In this document: positions 23,614 through 64,000 of the stretch, in pieces | Position numbering within the stretch: the first letter of the stretch is position 1 | Layout: each line of letters opens with the position of its first letter | From: Engraulis encrasicolus | Lineage: Eukaryota > Chordata > Actinopteri > Clupeiformes > Engraulidae | Direction: 5' to 3' | Length of the DNA stretch: 64,000 nt | NCBI RefSeq assembly: GCF_034702125.1 | Contig: NC_085878.1 | Span: forward strand, 16,235,240 to 16,299,239 | Notes under the pieces: model-generated | What the model saw: the letters and a program-made list of their open reading frames with translations, nothing else | Databases searched by the model: none | Told to the model about the DNA's origin: nothing | Program-made: the position numbers and the translations under genes

Positions 23614-25040
23614 TCTCGTGTTTTAGTCTCATGTGTTTTGCTCATGGCAAGGCAAGGATTTGTATAGCATGGTATAAATGGATGTATTGGATTTAGAAAT
23701 AAATAAATGAGATTTAAGTAGAAAACACATGATAGGCCTACACCTGCATAAACATAAATAAGGTATATGAATTAGTAGGCAAATAAATAGATTAAATAAG
23801 AAGGGGTTAAATACCAAGAAATAAACCCGGAAATATGCCTGAAGCTCATGAAGAGGACTGTATAAAATTGATATAAAAAAGGCTAAGGTATGTGAAGGCA
23901 AAATTAAGTCAGTGGTGAAGAAACATGTGTTTGTATCAAGGCGAGGTGTTCACACGCCTTGTTCTTACTCCTTCAAAAAACACTGTTGATCCAAACACCC
24001 AAAGAGTTCCCGTATTGTTTTGTATTAATATCTCAAAACCTGTGTGGTTTGTCCACATCTTTTTTGACACCCTGGAGTTGACCCCTGTTGGTCTTTGGAG
24101 TAATCAGGGAGGTTAACCTGGGAACTATGGCATGGAGGCCTTTATATTGCAGTGTGCATCGTATAGTCTGAGCTGAAACACATCTACATCTACAGGTCTT
24201 TCCAATAACTGATTGAAAAAATACCATCCGCATTCTGCCCTGTTTTCCTGAGCCATGCAGGTTTCATGCTATAAGAGAATTCACCAGTATTTGGGCAGCC
24301 AGTCAGACTAGATCCATCATTATCACAACTACTGCTGCACATATTCCTCTTTTTTGGCTATTAACAATACAGTCTCCTACCTCTAACAGCAACTACCTGT
24401 ACAATATGTGAAGGATATGTGTAAAAGGGGGTTCTCCTAATACCCAAACTTCCCAGGACACTTTCAGGACCACTGCATTTGTCACTGCTTCCTGATAGAA
24501 CTGCTCTGACTCTGCTCCTCTGAGAGACTGCCTCCTCCCACCGCCACCTGTGTGTGTGTGCGTGCGTGCGTGCACGCGTGTGCGTGTGTGTGTGATAGAG
24601 AGTACTGCTTTGCCTGCTAACAGGTGGGAGTCCTCATCTATATAATTTACGCTACATTACATTGCATTACACTACACTCTGCTGACTTATGGTGATTACA
24701 TTGGTAGTGTACTCTACTGTTGGTGATTATGGCATTGTAGTTTCCTGATGGTAGAACACTGCGGGAACAATGATTAACACAGTTTATTATTGCCAATGTA
24801 GTTTAGTCACCTACATGTAATGGATTCAGGAAGCTTTCATCCGGCAAACTTTGGTGATTGCAAGTGGACATTGATATTCAACATTTTCGGAATGTTTACC
24901 CAAGCACGTTATGAGTGCGGTGTCAACATAAGCCATAATAAATCCCCCTCTCCCTCCCCCCCCCCCCCCCCCCCCCCGCCCCCCCCCCCCCCCCCCCCCC
25001 TCTATTAGCCAATATGCCTGCTATGTGACATCCGGCATGG
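23614..25040. other. Intergenic DNA upstream of the SRCR-Ig gene
   Basis: AT-rich non-coding sequence with no recognised gene. It contains a GT/GC-rich tract near 24548-24594 and a long C homopolymer at about 24955-25000 broken by one G. Confidence 0.5.
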
Positions 25041-25080
25041 TGCAAATTGGGTTTCTCCAGAGTGCGTGGGGTGTGGCCAC

Positions 25081-25190
25081 ACTTCCTAACCTCAGAGACC
25101 AATCAGAGCTGCTGACACTCTTCGCCTCTGGAGTCATGGGCCAATAACAGTCATCCTGAATGGGATATGGGTGTGGCCTGAGAATATATA
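25081..25190 (+). promoter_or_regulatory. Candidate promoter of the SRCR-Ig gene
   Basis: Two CCAAT boxes (25099-25103, 25141-25145) and a TATA-like AATATATA (25183-25190) lie 75-170 bp before the ATG at 25266. ACTTCCT at 25081-25087 is an inverted AGGAAGT, a PU.1/ETS-type core often found in myeloid genes. Function is inferred from arrangement only. Confidence 0.5.
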
Positions 25191-25265
25191 CTCAGCTTGT
25201 GAGCAACAGACTGAGTAAATGGAAGTGTGTAGTACATCTGTTGGGTTGTATACAAATCTAGCAAC

Positions 25266-32246
<6,981 letters not shown>

Positions 32247-32365
32247 AAATCAGTGAGATATTGTCGGAAAGGAGGACTAAATGAGTATTTAAACTATTAA
32301 ACTATATTCTATAACTTGCCTCGCTGTAAATTATTTTTTTTCAATATTTTTTTCTAATGTAGTGA

Positions 32366-32371
32366 AATAAA
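32366..32371 (+). terminator. Candidate poly(A) signal of the SRCR-Ig gene
   Basis: AATAAA about 235 bp after the stop codon, beyond a (CA)n tract in the presumed 3'UTR. Confidence 0.45.
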
Positions 32372-33714
32372 TCCAGCTTGTTCAGAGAAGCCATGTATAT
32401 CATGATTTATGATATGGATGTTGTTGTCACAGTTATTGTTATTACTGGTACTGTAGTAGTGATGGCATTGCACACCTTCAGCTATGGGCTCTGTCAAGCT
32501 GACTGGGCTGAGCATGGCGTTTTCTTTTCTCTTCACAACAGCCAACATGAATCAATTTCATTCATATCCAATTTACTGACATACATTTCCTTTGGCAGTA
32601 TATTGACGGGACACCTGAGGGCAGAGAGGTAACAGTGGAACGAGAGAGATGGGATCATTTTCATCTAAGTAAGCCTAGGGGTTTTAAGCTCAACTTCAAC
32701 ATAAGGACACAAGACTGAATGACTTTAAAAATGGCTGTCGCACAACAATATGACTTAGGCTACTTGTACAGCCTACATGAGACTGGTATATTTATGGTGG
32801 AGAGTCAGAAGAGTCAGCCTAACGTGAAGGCAAAAAATGTCTTCAAAGCCTTTGTATTAGGTTGGATATTGTAGTTACTCTGCAAATATGACAGCAACAT
32901 ATTTGAAAGTGGACGCATTTATACCACGATGCTTTGTCATCACATCAAGGAGGTGTAATGAAGGCCATCTTCAGTCTAATCTCAAGTTTGACAAAATATG
33001 TAGTCACTGCACTTTGCCTTCATATGGCAGTATATCGACAGCACACCTGAGGACAGAGAGGAAACAATGGAACGCAAGCCAGATTCTCCTTAGGGTGGCG
33101 ATAGGCTCTTGGACAGATTCATGTTAGTGTGCAATTCAGATGGACAGCAAAACTGATGAAGGTGGTGGATCATCATCATGCTGTAAGTACATGAACATCA
33201 ACACAGCATTTTCATCTATGTACTGTAATCCTTGAGTTTTCAAGCTCAACTTCAACATTATGACACAAGACTGAATAACTTCAAAAATGATTGTCACACA
33301 ACAATATGACTTGTACAGCAGGGGTTCAATTAAAAGTCACTGATGTTTTTCAAATTCCCTCCAGTGAAGGGGCCGAACATAGAATTTGTATACCTGCGAG
33401 CAGCATGGTGTGTGAGGTTAGGGTGCGAAACAAGCGGATAGCTTTCCAGACAGAACAGATATTCGCTTCTCTATTTCTTTAATAGCCTTAGGATCGTCTA
33501 TTTATGACAATATTGTTAATAAGATTTCACTCTCATGTGAATGTATAGTAGAGATATCCCCAACTTGAAGTGTTAGTGATCACAAATTATGAACGGCCAC
33601 AGATAGCACACATGTTTTCATTTAGTTGTGACCTTATGGGGGTCAGAACCCACCATCCAAGGGCCGCATCTGGCCCCAGGGCCTCCATTTGAAGCCCTGT
33701 TGTACAGCCTACAC

Positions 33715-34043
33715 CAGGGCTATTCAATTGGAGGCCCGAGGGCCACATGCGGCCCAGATGCAGTCCACATGCGGCCCAGGCATGGCCCCAAAATGAAGCA
33801 GTATACATTTCAGTTTTGTTACTGCAGTACAACACATTATTTGCTTGTGAATCTTCTTCTTGTCTTATACATTCACATTCAATGTGGTTACGTTTTAGGG
33901 TAGAGGAACATGTTTAAAATTTGTTTGTGGACTACTGATTTTAAGTGTCATTTCAGTGGTCGTGATGTCTGAAAATGTGCGGCCCGACTGCAGTTCTTGG
34001 TTTCGAAATGTGGCCCAGATGAAATTCTAATTGAATAGCCCTG
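33715..34043. mobile_element. hAT MITE, 8-bp TSD
   Basis: CAGGGCTATTCAATT...AATTGAATAGCCCTG inverted ends, 329 bp, flanked by GCCTACAC at 33707-33714 and 34044-34051. Sister copies of the surrounding duplicated segment lack it (for example near 34810). The body has the GGCCCGAGGGCC-type composition of this family. Confidence 0.85.
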
Positions 34044-34984
34044 GCCTACACGATGGACTGGTCTGGTGGAGAGTCAGAAGAGTCAGCCTAACGTGAAGGC
34101 AAAAATGTCTTCAAAGCCTTTGTATTAGGTTGGATATTGTAGTTACTCTGCAAATATGACAGCAACATATCTGAAAGGGCCACATTTTTACCACGATGCT
34201 TTGTCATCACATCAAGGAGGTGTAATGAAGGCCATCTTCAGTCTAATCTCAAGTTTGACAAAATATGTAGTCACTGCACTTTGCCTTTATATGGCAGCAT
34301 ATCGACAGCACACCTGAGGACAGAGAGGAAACAATGGAACGAGAGAGATAGGATAGGCGCGGCACAGGACTCAAGCCAGATTGACTTTAGGGTGATAGGC
34401 TCTTGGACAGATGCATGTTAGGCTGCCACTGTATTCCAAAGTGGTCACTTGTTTGTGACATGGAATGATGTCATTATAGAACTGTATGATGTGCCAATGG
34501 AGATGATTCTAAAACCTCACCTGAGGATAAAGATATTCATTTAGCAGCAGGACTCTGAAGAGGTCAGTTGTATTTTTGTTTGCTCCTGGATATTCAGACA
34601 CGGCTCAGATAGTGTGCAATTCAGATGAACAGCAAAACTGATGAAGGTGACTGATAATCATCATGCTGTGAGTACATGAAAATCAAGGCATCATTTTCAT
34701 TTAAGTAAGCCTGGGGGTTTTAAGCTCAACTTCAACATGAGGACACAAGACTGAATAACTTTAAAAATGGCTGTCTGTAACACAACAATATGACTCACTT
34801 GAACAGCCTACATGATAGACTGGTATATTTCTAGTGGAGAGTCAGAAGAGTCATCCTAACGTGAAGGCAAAGCCTTCCCTTCAAAGCCTTGGTATAATAT
34901 GACAGCAACATCTCTGAAAGGGACACATTTATACCATGACACTTTGTCATCACATCCAGGAGGAGTAGTGAAGACCATCTTCAG

Positions 34985-35527
34985 TCTGTTTTAAAAACAC
35001 AGGACGTGATGTTATTTTCCTTAAGTGCCTTGGGCTCTGCATGGCAGGGACGTCCTCCTCCCTGAGCCAGGCTTGTGCCTGACCGCATACCTGGGACTAG
35101 GTGTTACAGTCCTTGTTTACCTTAAAAAAAAAAAAAAGGTGGGTGGGGATGATAGTCATCACAGGGTGGGTAGGAGGGGGTAAGGGTGTCATTGGGGTCG
35201 TCAGGTGGGCACCCTCATCTATGGTGTTTCGTTGATGGGCCCACGACACCTGAGGGGGGTTCAACAGCAACACCTGGCGTCCCAGGTGTGCCCCCCTCTA
35301 CCATACCCCCTTCTAGACTGCACACTCCTTGTGTCATCTCATCTTGGAGCCCAGGTGTTGTCTCTCCTTCTTATCCAGAGCCACTGACTTGCTTTTTCAG
35401 CAGCCCTGGCCAGGGCTTTGATGGATTGGCGTTGGGCTTGGCCTCTGATCCCCATGTCCTTGAGGAGACTGGTCACCGATCTGCCCACAAAACCTCTGCA
35501 GCCTACCTCTACAGGCTATGGCTATGA
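34985..35527 (+). repeat. Unplaced insertion between array copies
   Basis: About 540 bp of GC-richer sequence with an internal poly-A (35124-35138), found in only one copy of the duplicated segment. It could be a retroposon fragment; no domain is recognisable in its 113-codon open frame. Confidence 0.4.
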
Positions 35528-36638
35528 CTAATCTCAAGTGTTACAAAATATGTAGTCACTGCACTTTGCCTTTGTATGGGAGTATATCGACAGGACACCT
35601 GAGGGCAAAGAGGAAACAGTGGAGCGAGAGAGATGGGATAGGCGCGGCACAGGACTCAAGCCAGATTGACTTTAGGGTGATAGTCTCTTGGACAGATGCA
35701 TGGTAGGCTGCCACTGTATTCCAAAGTGGTCACTTGTTTGTGACATGGAATGATGTCATTGTAGAACATCAACACAGCATTTTCATCTATGTACTGTAAT
35801 CCTAGGGTTTTCAAGCTCAATTTCAACATTAGGACACAAGACTGAATAACTTTAAAAATGGTTGTCACACAACAATATGACTTACTTGTACAGCAGGGGT
35901 TCAATTAAAAGTCACCAATGTTTTTTCAAATTCCCTCCAGTGAAGGGGCCGAACATAGAATTTGTATACCTGCGAGCAGCACGATGTCTGAGGTTAGGGT
36001 GCGAAACAAGCGGATAGCTTTCCAGACAGAACAGATATTCGCTTCTCCATTTCTTTAATTGCCTTAGGATGGTCTATTTATGACAATATTATTAATAAGA
36101 TTTCACTCTCATGTGAATGTATAGTAGCAAATGAAATGAAATGAAATGTTAGTGATCGCAAATCATGCACGGCCACAGATAGCACACATATTTGTTTTCA
36201 TTTAGTTGTGATCTTATGGGGGGCCAGAACCTTGCGCCTCCATTTGAATAGCCCTGTTGTACAGCCTGCATGATGGACTGGTATATTTCTGGTGGAGAGT
36301 CATCCTAACGTGAAGGCAAAAAATACCTTCAAAGCCTTGGTGTTAGGTTGGATATTGTAGTTGCTGCAAATATGACAGTAACATATCTGAAAGGGGACAC
36401 ATTTGCACCATGACGCTTTATCACATCCAGGAGGAGTAGTGAAGACCATCTTCAGTCTAATCTCAAGTTGGACAAAATATGTAGTCACTGCACTTTGCCT
36501 TTGTATGGGAGTATATCGACAGCACTCCTGAGGACAGAGAGGAAACAATGGAACGAGAGAGATGGGATAAGCGCGGCACAGGACTCAAGCCAGATTCACC
36601 TTAGGGTGATAGTCTCTTGGACAGATGCATGCTAGGAT

Positions 36639-36753
36639 TAGCCTCGCGAGCCATCCTACGTACTTCCGCCAAAGGATTGGCTCCACTACGGTAATGCCAG
36701 ACCATAAATACGAAATGAAATGGTAGTATTATGGGATGGTCAGGACCAGGCTA
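36639..36753. mobile_element. MITE with 9-bp TSD, second member of the TAGCCT family
   Basis: 115 bp, TAGCCTCGCGAGCC...GGACCAGGCTA, flanked by TGCTAGGAT at 36630-36638 and 36754-36762. The homologous site in neighbouring array copies (about 34420 and 35700) lacks the element. Confidence 0.75.
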
Positions 36754-37209
36754 TGCTAGGATGGCACCGGATTCCAAAGAGGTCACTTGTCTGTGACATG
36801 GAATGATGTCATTATAGAACTGTATGATGTGCCAATGGAGATGATTCTAAAACCTCACCTGAGGATAAAGATATTCATTTAGCAGCAGGACTCTGAAGAG
36901 GTCAGTTGGATTTTTGTTTGCTCCTGGATATTCAGACATGGCTCAGATAGTGTGCAATTCAGATGGACAGCAAAACTGATGAAGGTGGCGGATAATCCTC
37001 ATAAGTACAAAAACATCAACACAGCATTTTCATCATTTTCATTCATGTAAGCCTAGGGTTTTTAAGCTCAACTTCAACATGAGGACACAAGACTAGCTTT
37101 TAAAATGGTCGTCACTGAACAATATTACTTACTTCTACAGTCTACATGATGGACTGGTATATTTCTGTATATAACTGTAGAAAACAATTTTTTGTAAATC
37201 AATTGTTCT

Positions 37210-37576
37210 TTAAAGGGACACTGTGCAGGAAATGGTCAAAAAAGGTACTGCAACTATGCTGCTAATTGAAACTAGGCTCCCTATTGCCAAATTTGATCTT
37301 TACATGAAAGTTTACTAAGTAATAAACAAATATTTTCTAGTATGGTCCAATTACAGTCATTTTTGCAGCTAAAAATGGCTGTTTTAGGAAATTCAAAATG
37401 GCGGACCATGGAGAAGATCCCCCTTTTCATGTATGAAAAGTGCAATTTTTCCAGTCATAATGAATACTTAGAATTTGATGGTGGTGGTAAGTATTCATGA
37501 AAAAGGTAACATTAGTGAGTGGGCTGCATGAATTCTGGAAATAAACAACTAAAAATCTCACACAGTGTCCCTTTAA
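37210..37576. mobile_element. TTAA-flanked MITE
   Basis: TTAAAGGGACACTGTG at the left and CACAGTGTCCCTTTAA at the right; 367 bp with no ORF. TTAA at both ends may be the target duplication. Confidence 0.75.
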
Positions 37577-37691
37577 GGAAGTGTCAACTACATACAAACA
37601 CACTTGTTAATTCATTACCACTTAATGGGGCCCACACAGGATACACGGTTTATAGACAAAACTCCAACACATCAGATACATTTTCAAATAT

Positions 37692-40600
37692 TTTATTTTT
37701 TTGTCTGAAATTACAGCAATATATTCATAAATACCTAATTACTACATTCAACAAATAATATATTACATTACAATGAATTCAAACAAGTACATTAAAAAAA
37801 AAAATCATGATTTCACAGCATCTAGACATCCTCCGCTGGGCTGGGCATGTGCGTGTGTGAGAGGGGAGGGTGTGGGATGACCCTTCTAACCCTCCCCACC
37901 TGGACAACATGGGCTATGGTAGGACAGTCGATGCTAGGGCCAGCCTTGGGGTCTGTAAACATGGTACCACTTCCAAACCTGGCACTCCGCTGTACCTTGG
38001 GAATCATGACGGACTTCAGCGCGAGCATGGGGGTGATATATATCATATATTGTTGGGGGGGGAAAGAGGTGGAAGGCAACCATTACTTTGCTTATAACTG
38101 CCGTGTACGGCTTCACCCTCCGATACTCTGAAGCCCACTACAGACAAGTAGGGAAGCTGGACGCGAGACAAGCGCTGGTCTCTTAGTTCTAAGTGGTCTC
38201 AGTGGGCGAGTTTGGTATAAAAACAAGAATAAGGACAAGTTTGGGAGTTGGGTGGGGAAGAGAGACACCACTGGGAACAGTAGATCAAAGGTGCTACAGT
38301 CGACAGTTGGCTTCTACAGGTAGAGGAGCATGCCAACCAGTGGGGGTGGGGGGGTTTGTGGGGGTAAGAGCCCGCTCAACCAGGTGTTTTGATAGGCAGG
38401 TACAGAAACATAAGGTGGCAGGGAGGCAGAGTGCTTGGCTTAGCTACGTGGATATTACCAAACTGTTCTCGGCATGGCTGTTTGGGTGGTACTGGTAAGG
38501 AGTCTTTGTCTTATCAAGCAAGGGTGGAAAAAAGCCCAGGCTTTCAGGCCTACATGCACACATTATGGTTTAAATTCTGTGATTATGGTGGGCATCTCTC
38601 ACCAAAATTAAAAAATAAAAAAATGAAGGAAAATAGTACAGAAACATTACAATGTTTGTTTTTTTATTTCCCCAAAACGTACAAAATAATATATTTTTTT
38701 TCTCCTTAAGGAGATCATTATTGTATTTATAAGTTCCTGGCACTGAGTTAAGGCCTTTGTGTGTTCGCTATGTTTTCTTTAGGCATTATAGGGGCAGGGA
38801 CTACAATTTAGCTTTAATATAATGCATTGTCTTGCAGAGACTAATCCGTATAAAATCAAGGAGAGAGGCTTGGCAAGTAAGGACCCCTCAAATTGATATG
38901 GTACATCAACCCAATGGCAATGGTACACAAGGTGTCAAAATCACCTCCCTCCCCCATAAATTAGTTCCCACATGGAAGTTTATATTTATTTGTTCAAGAC
39001 TAAATGGCATTTTCAAAAGGCAAGTCCTCCATCAAAGCATTAACGAAAGCTGCGGAGATGACTTAACTACAACTGTAAAAGCCATCCTTTTCAGCTACAA
39101 TTTAGCGCTTAATTTAAGTGGGTGTCTGGCGATTCTGGCAATGGGCATTCTTTGTTCATATTAACAAGGACCTGAACCACTATCAATGCTGACAGAAACG
39201 TGGTCCTGTGGGTTTGTGGATTATTTGGCACTACTATTCTAGCTATGGCATTCCAAAACATGGGCATGGTGACAAGTGGTTCTCAGTATAGGTCAAAAGA
39301 AAAAGTAAATCATTACAGTGCTTGTATATGTATCACTCAAGACATGAAAAATAAAAAGACATACTTTGGATATCAGTACATTTTTTTCAGGCCAGGTCAT
39401 TCGTTTAACAAGCTAATTGTTCAAGTGCCATCAGGCTTCATTGGGGGTGTATTCCTCCTAACAACATACCAAACCCCCAAAATACCAAAATAAAAAACAA
39501 CAATGATATTTCGAGCATACAGACACATCTCAGACACAGCTGATCTCAAACCAGGTTATCTGTGCGCTCTCAAGTTTTAAAAACCTAGCGACCCAAAATG
39601 GAAAACAGGCGCCACCGTGACAATAGTCACAGCGCCATTACGTGTCACACATGAAGGGGAGGCATGCTGCTCCCTGGCAAAAAAGGCAAATGAAGAACAA
39701 GTAATTAAAACAAACAAACAAACAAACAAAAAGTCCATAAAAACACAGGGGTGTTCTGGAACTCTCCTACAGATACGCAGTAGTGGGCAAAGGACCCACT
39801 GGGAGGAGGCCTGAGGGGATGATGGTGGTTGCGGTTGGTTGGGGATTCATCCAATCATGTGAAAGAGTGGACAGGAAGCTACGTGTACATTAGTCCAGTC
39901 ATCTTCGTGTACGGTAGCTGTCTCAGCTAAGTAGCCATCTTATCCTCTTTTCTTGTTTTTCCTTCTGCCCAACAGACCCTTCTCAGAAACGCTTTTATCC
40001 TGACCAGCAGCAGTACACACTAAAAGCAGGAGTTTCACTTTGCCCAAAATTAAAAACAAAAAAGCTTTTAACATATAAAAATGGCAGGCTTTTTTTCTTT
40101 TTGTTTCCTCAAACAACAATGAATAAAGTAATAAAAACATACAAAATTCTTTTTTTTGTTTTTAATATTATTTACAATACAAGGCCGAAGCACCTTTTTT
40201 TCTAAAATTTTATTCTCAATTTTTTTGTACTTTGAAATAAAACATTTCCTTTTATTCTTTCCAAAAAGTGTGCATTTCTTTATTTTTTCCTGGTTAAGTT
40301 CTTTCCCTAAATTTGAGAAGTTCCTTTGTTTGTTGTTACACAGTACCTCCAGGTAGTTCGAAGTTCTTCAGGGTATTCTCATACAACCTAACGTTAAGTG
40401 CATTTCCAGTTGAAAGCTTGTTTAGACCAACAGAGGGCGGCAGAGAGGCAGGCCTGGTGTTCACACAGCAGAGCATTGGCTGAGTGAGGTTGGTTGCTGG
40501 GGGAGCAGGAGTGGAGGGACTTCCATTTTGGATAGGTTTTTATTCCATTTTAGGTCTGAAGAGGCAAGAGGGAAGACCTAAGGGTGGGTGGGAGCCATAG

Positions 40601-41077
40601 CTAGAGCAGAGGTATGAGGAGAACTACTGCTCCAAAGCATAAACACGTGTCTGTTTTCTGTCTTTTTATTTTTCAAGTGAGCATTATATAACCCAAGAGG
40701 CCCCAGATGATCACTTCACTGTTCAGATCTCTTCACATGACCACGCACCCTCACAAGTGATGACCATTGGCTCAACGCAAAACCATCACATTTGCTTTTT
40801 CCAGCTTCAGTCTTTGCCTGCGTGGCCAGTCTGCACCATCTCCTCCCCTCTCTTTCTCTGCCTCTTTCTTTTCTTTCATTCCTTCCTCTCATCATCTCTC
40901 CATCTCCATCCTGGGGGGACAAGTGTTGGTAGAGGTCAGAGGGCTGGGGAGGACAGGAGGAGTGGTGTGGCGTATTAGGGGTGGTAGGCCGGGGCGTGGT
41001 ATTCGAGGTGGAGGTGGAGGGTAGGCTGGGACGAGGGCCAGGGCCGGGGCTGGGGTCGGGGCCAGGCAGGAAGGGTG
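37692..41077 (-). other. gse1: gse1 3'UTR (approximate)
   Basis: Non-coding, AT-rich region after the gse1 stop (41078-41080). The furthest plausible minus-strand AATAAA is at 37692-37697; closer candidates occur, for example near 38657 and 40280, so alternative ends are likely. A long 3'UTR fits the human gene. Extent is inferred. Confidence 0.5.

Positions 41078-64000
<22,923 letters not shown>

Larger units (their letters stand above)
32590..37150 (+). repeat. Irregular array of a duplicated non-coding segment (about five copies)
   Basis: Marker strings recur in order and orientation: CACCTGAGG near 32608, 33046, 34312, 35599 and 36525, and GACACAAGACT near 32705, 33262, 34743, 35834 and 37084. 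Each copy also carries TGTAGTCACTGCACTTTGCC and GGAGAGTCAGAAGAGTCA-like blocks. Copies differ by deletions and by transposon insertions, so spacing ranges from about 0.5 to 1.5 kb. No ORF is conserved among copies. Confidence 0.85.

Noticed and set aside
37847..38131. 94-codon plus-strand frame in the presumed gse1 3'UTR
   Set aside because: No recognisable domain or promoter; overlapping frames on both strands are equally open.

Overview
This is a vertebrate nuclear genome window, almost certainly from a teleost fish. The evidence is spliced genes with GT/AG introns, very dense (CA)n/(GA)n microsatellites, fish-type tRNA SINEs, L2-type LINE fragments and many short DNA transposons. I cannot name the species.

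Layout. (1) 0.8-7.5 kb, minus strand: cox4i1, complete (169 aa). (2) 8.2-10.8 kb, plus: emc8, complete (204 aa), head-to-head with cox4i1 across a short shared promoter region. (3) 11.9-14.5 kb, plus: gins2, complete (186 aa). (4) 14.5-25 kb: gene-poor, dominated by a 5.5-kb CACTA-like composite (17.6-23.4 kb). (5) 25.3-32.1 kb, plus: an unnamed single-pass receptor with one SRCR domain and one Ig-like domain (266 aa model); its introns are packed with microsatellites, a LINE and a Chapaev-like transposon. (6) 32.4-37.6 kb: an irregular array of a duplicated non-coding segment with transposons inside it. (7) 37.7 kb to the right edge, minus: gse1, with 14 coding exons (1,259 codons plus stop, one unbroken frame across all junctions) and a long 3'UTR; its 5' part lies beyond the window.

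The order and orientation cox4i1(-) emc8(+) gins2(+) gse1(-) matches, as a mirror image, the human 16q24 block GSE1-GINS2-EMC8-COX4I1 as I know it. The SRCR/Ig receptor and the CACTA composite lie between gins2 and gse1. The anchor genes act separately: respiratory chain (COX4), ER membrane protein insertion (EMC8), replicative helicase (GINS2) and LSD1/HDAC-linked co-repression (GSE1).

The most informative observations are about mobile DNA. Several insertions can be read precisely because an uninterrupted copy of the target exists in the same window. These are a TTAA element and a 9-bp-TSD MITE inside one arm of a 2.9-kb foldback transposon, a 2-kb CACTG-ended element splitting a LINE ORF, and a retroposon nested in a hAT. 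I saw no clearly new multi-gene system. The least familiar objects are the SRCR-Ig receptor and the non-coding transposons with internal repeat arrays.
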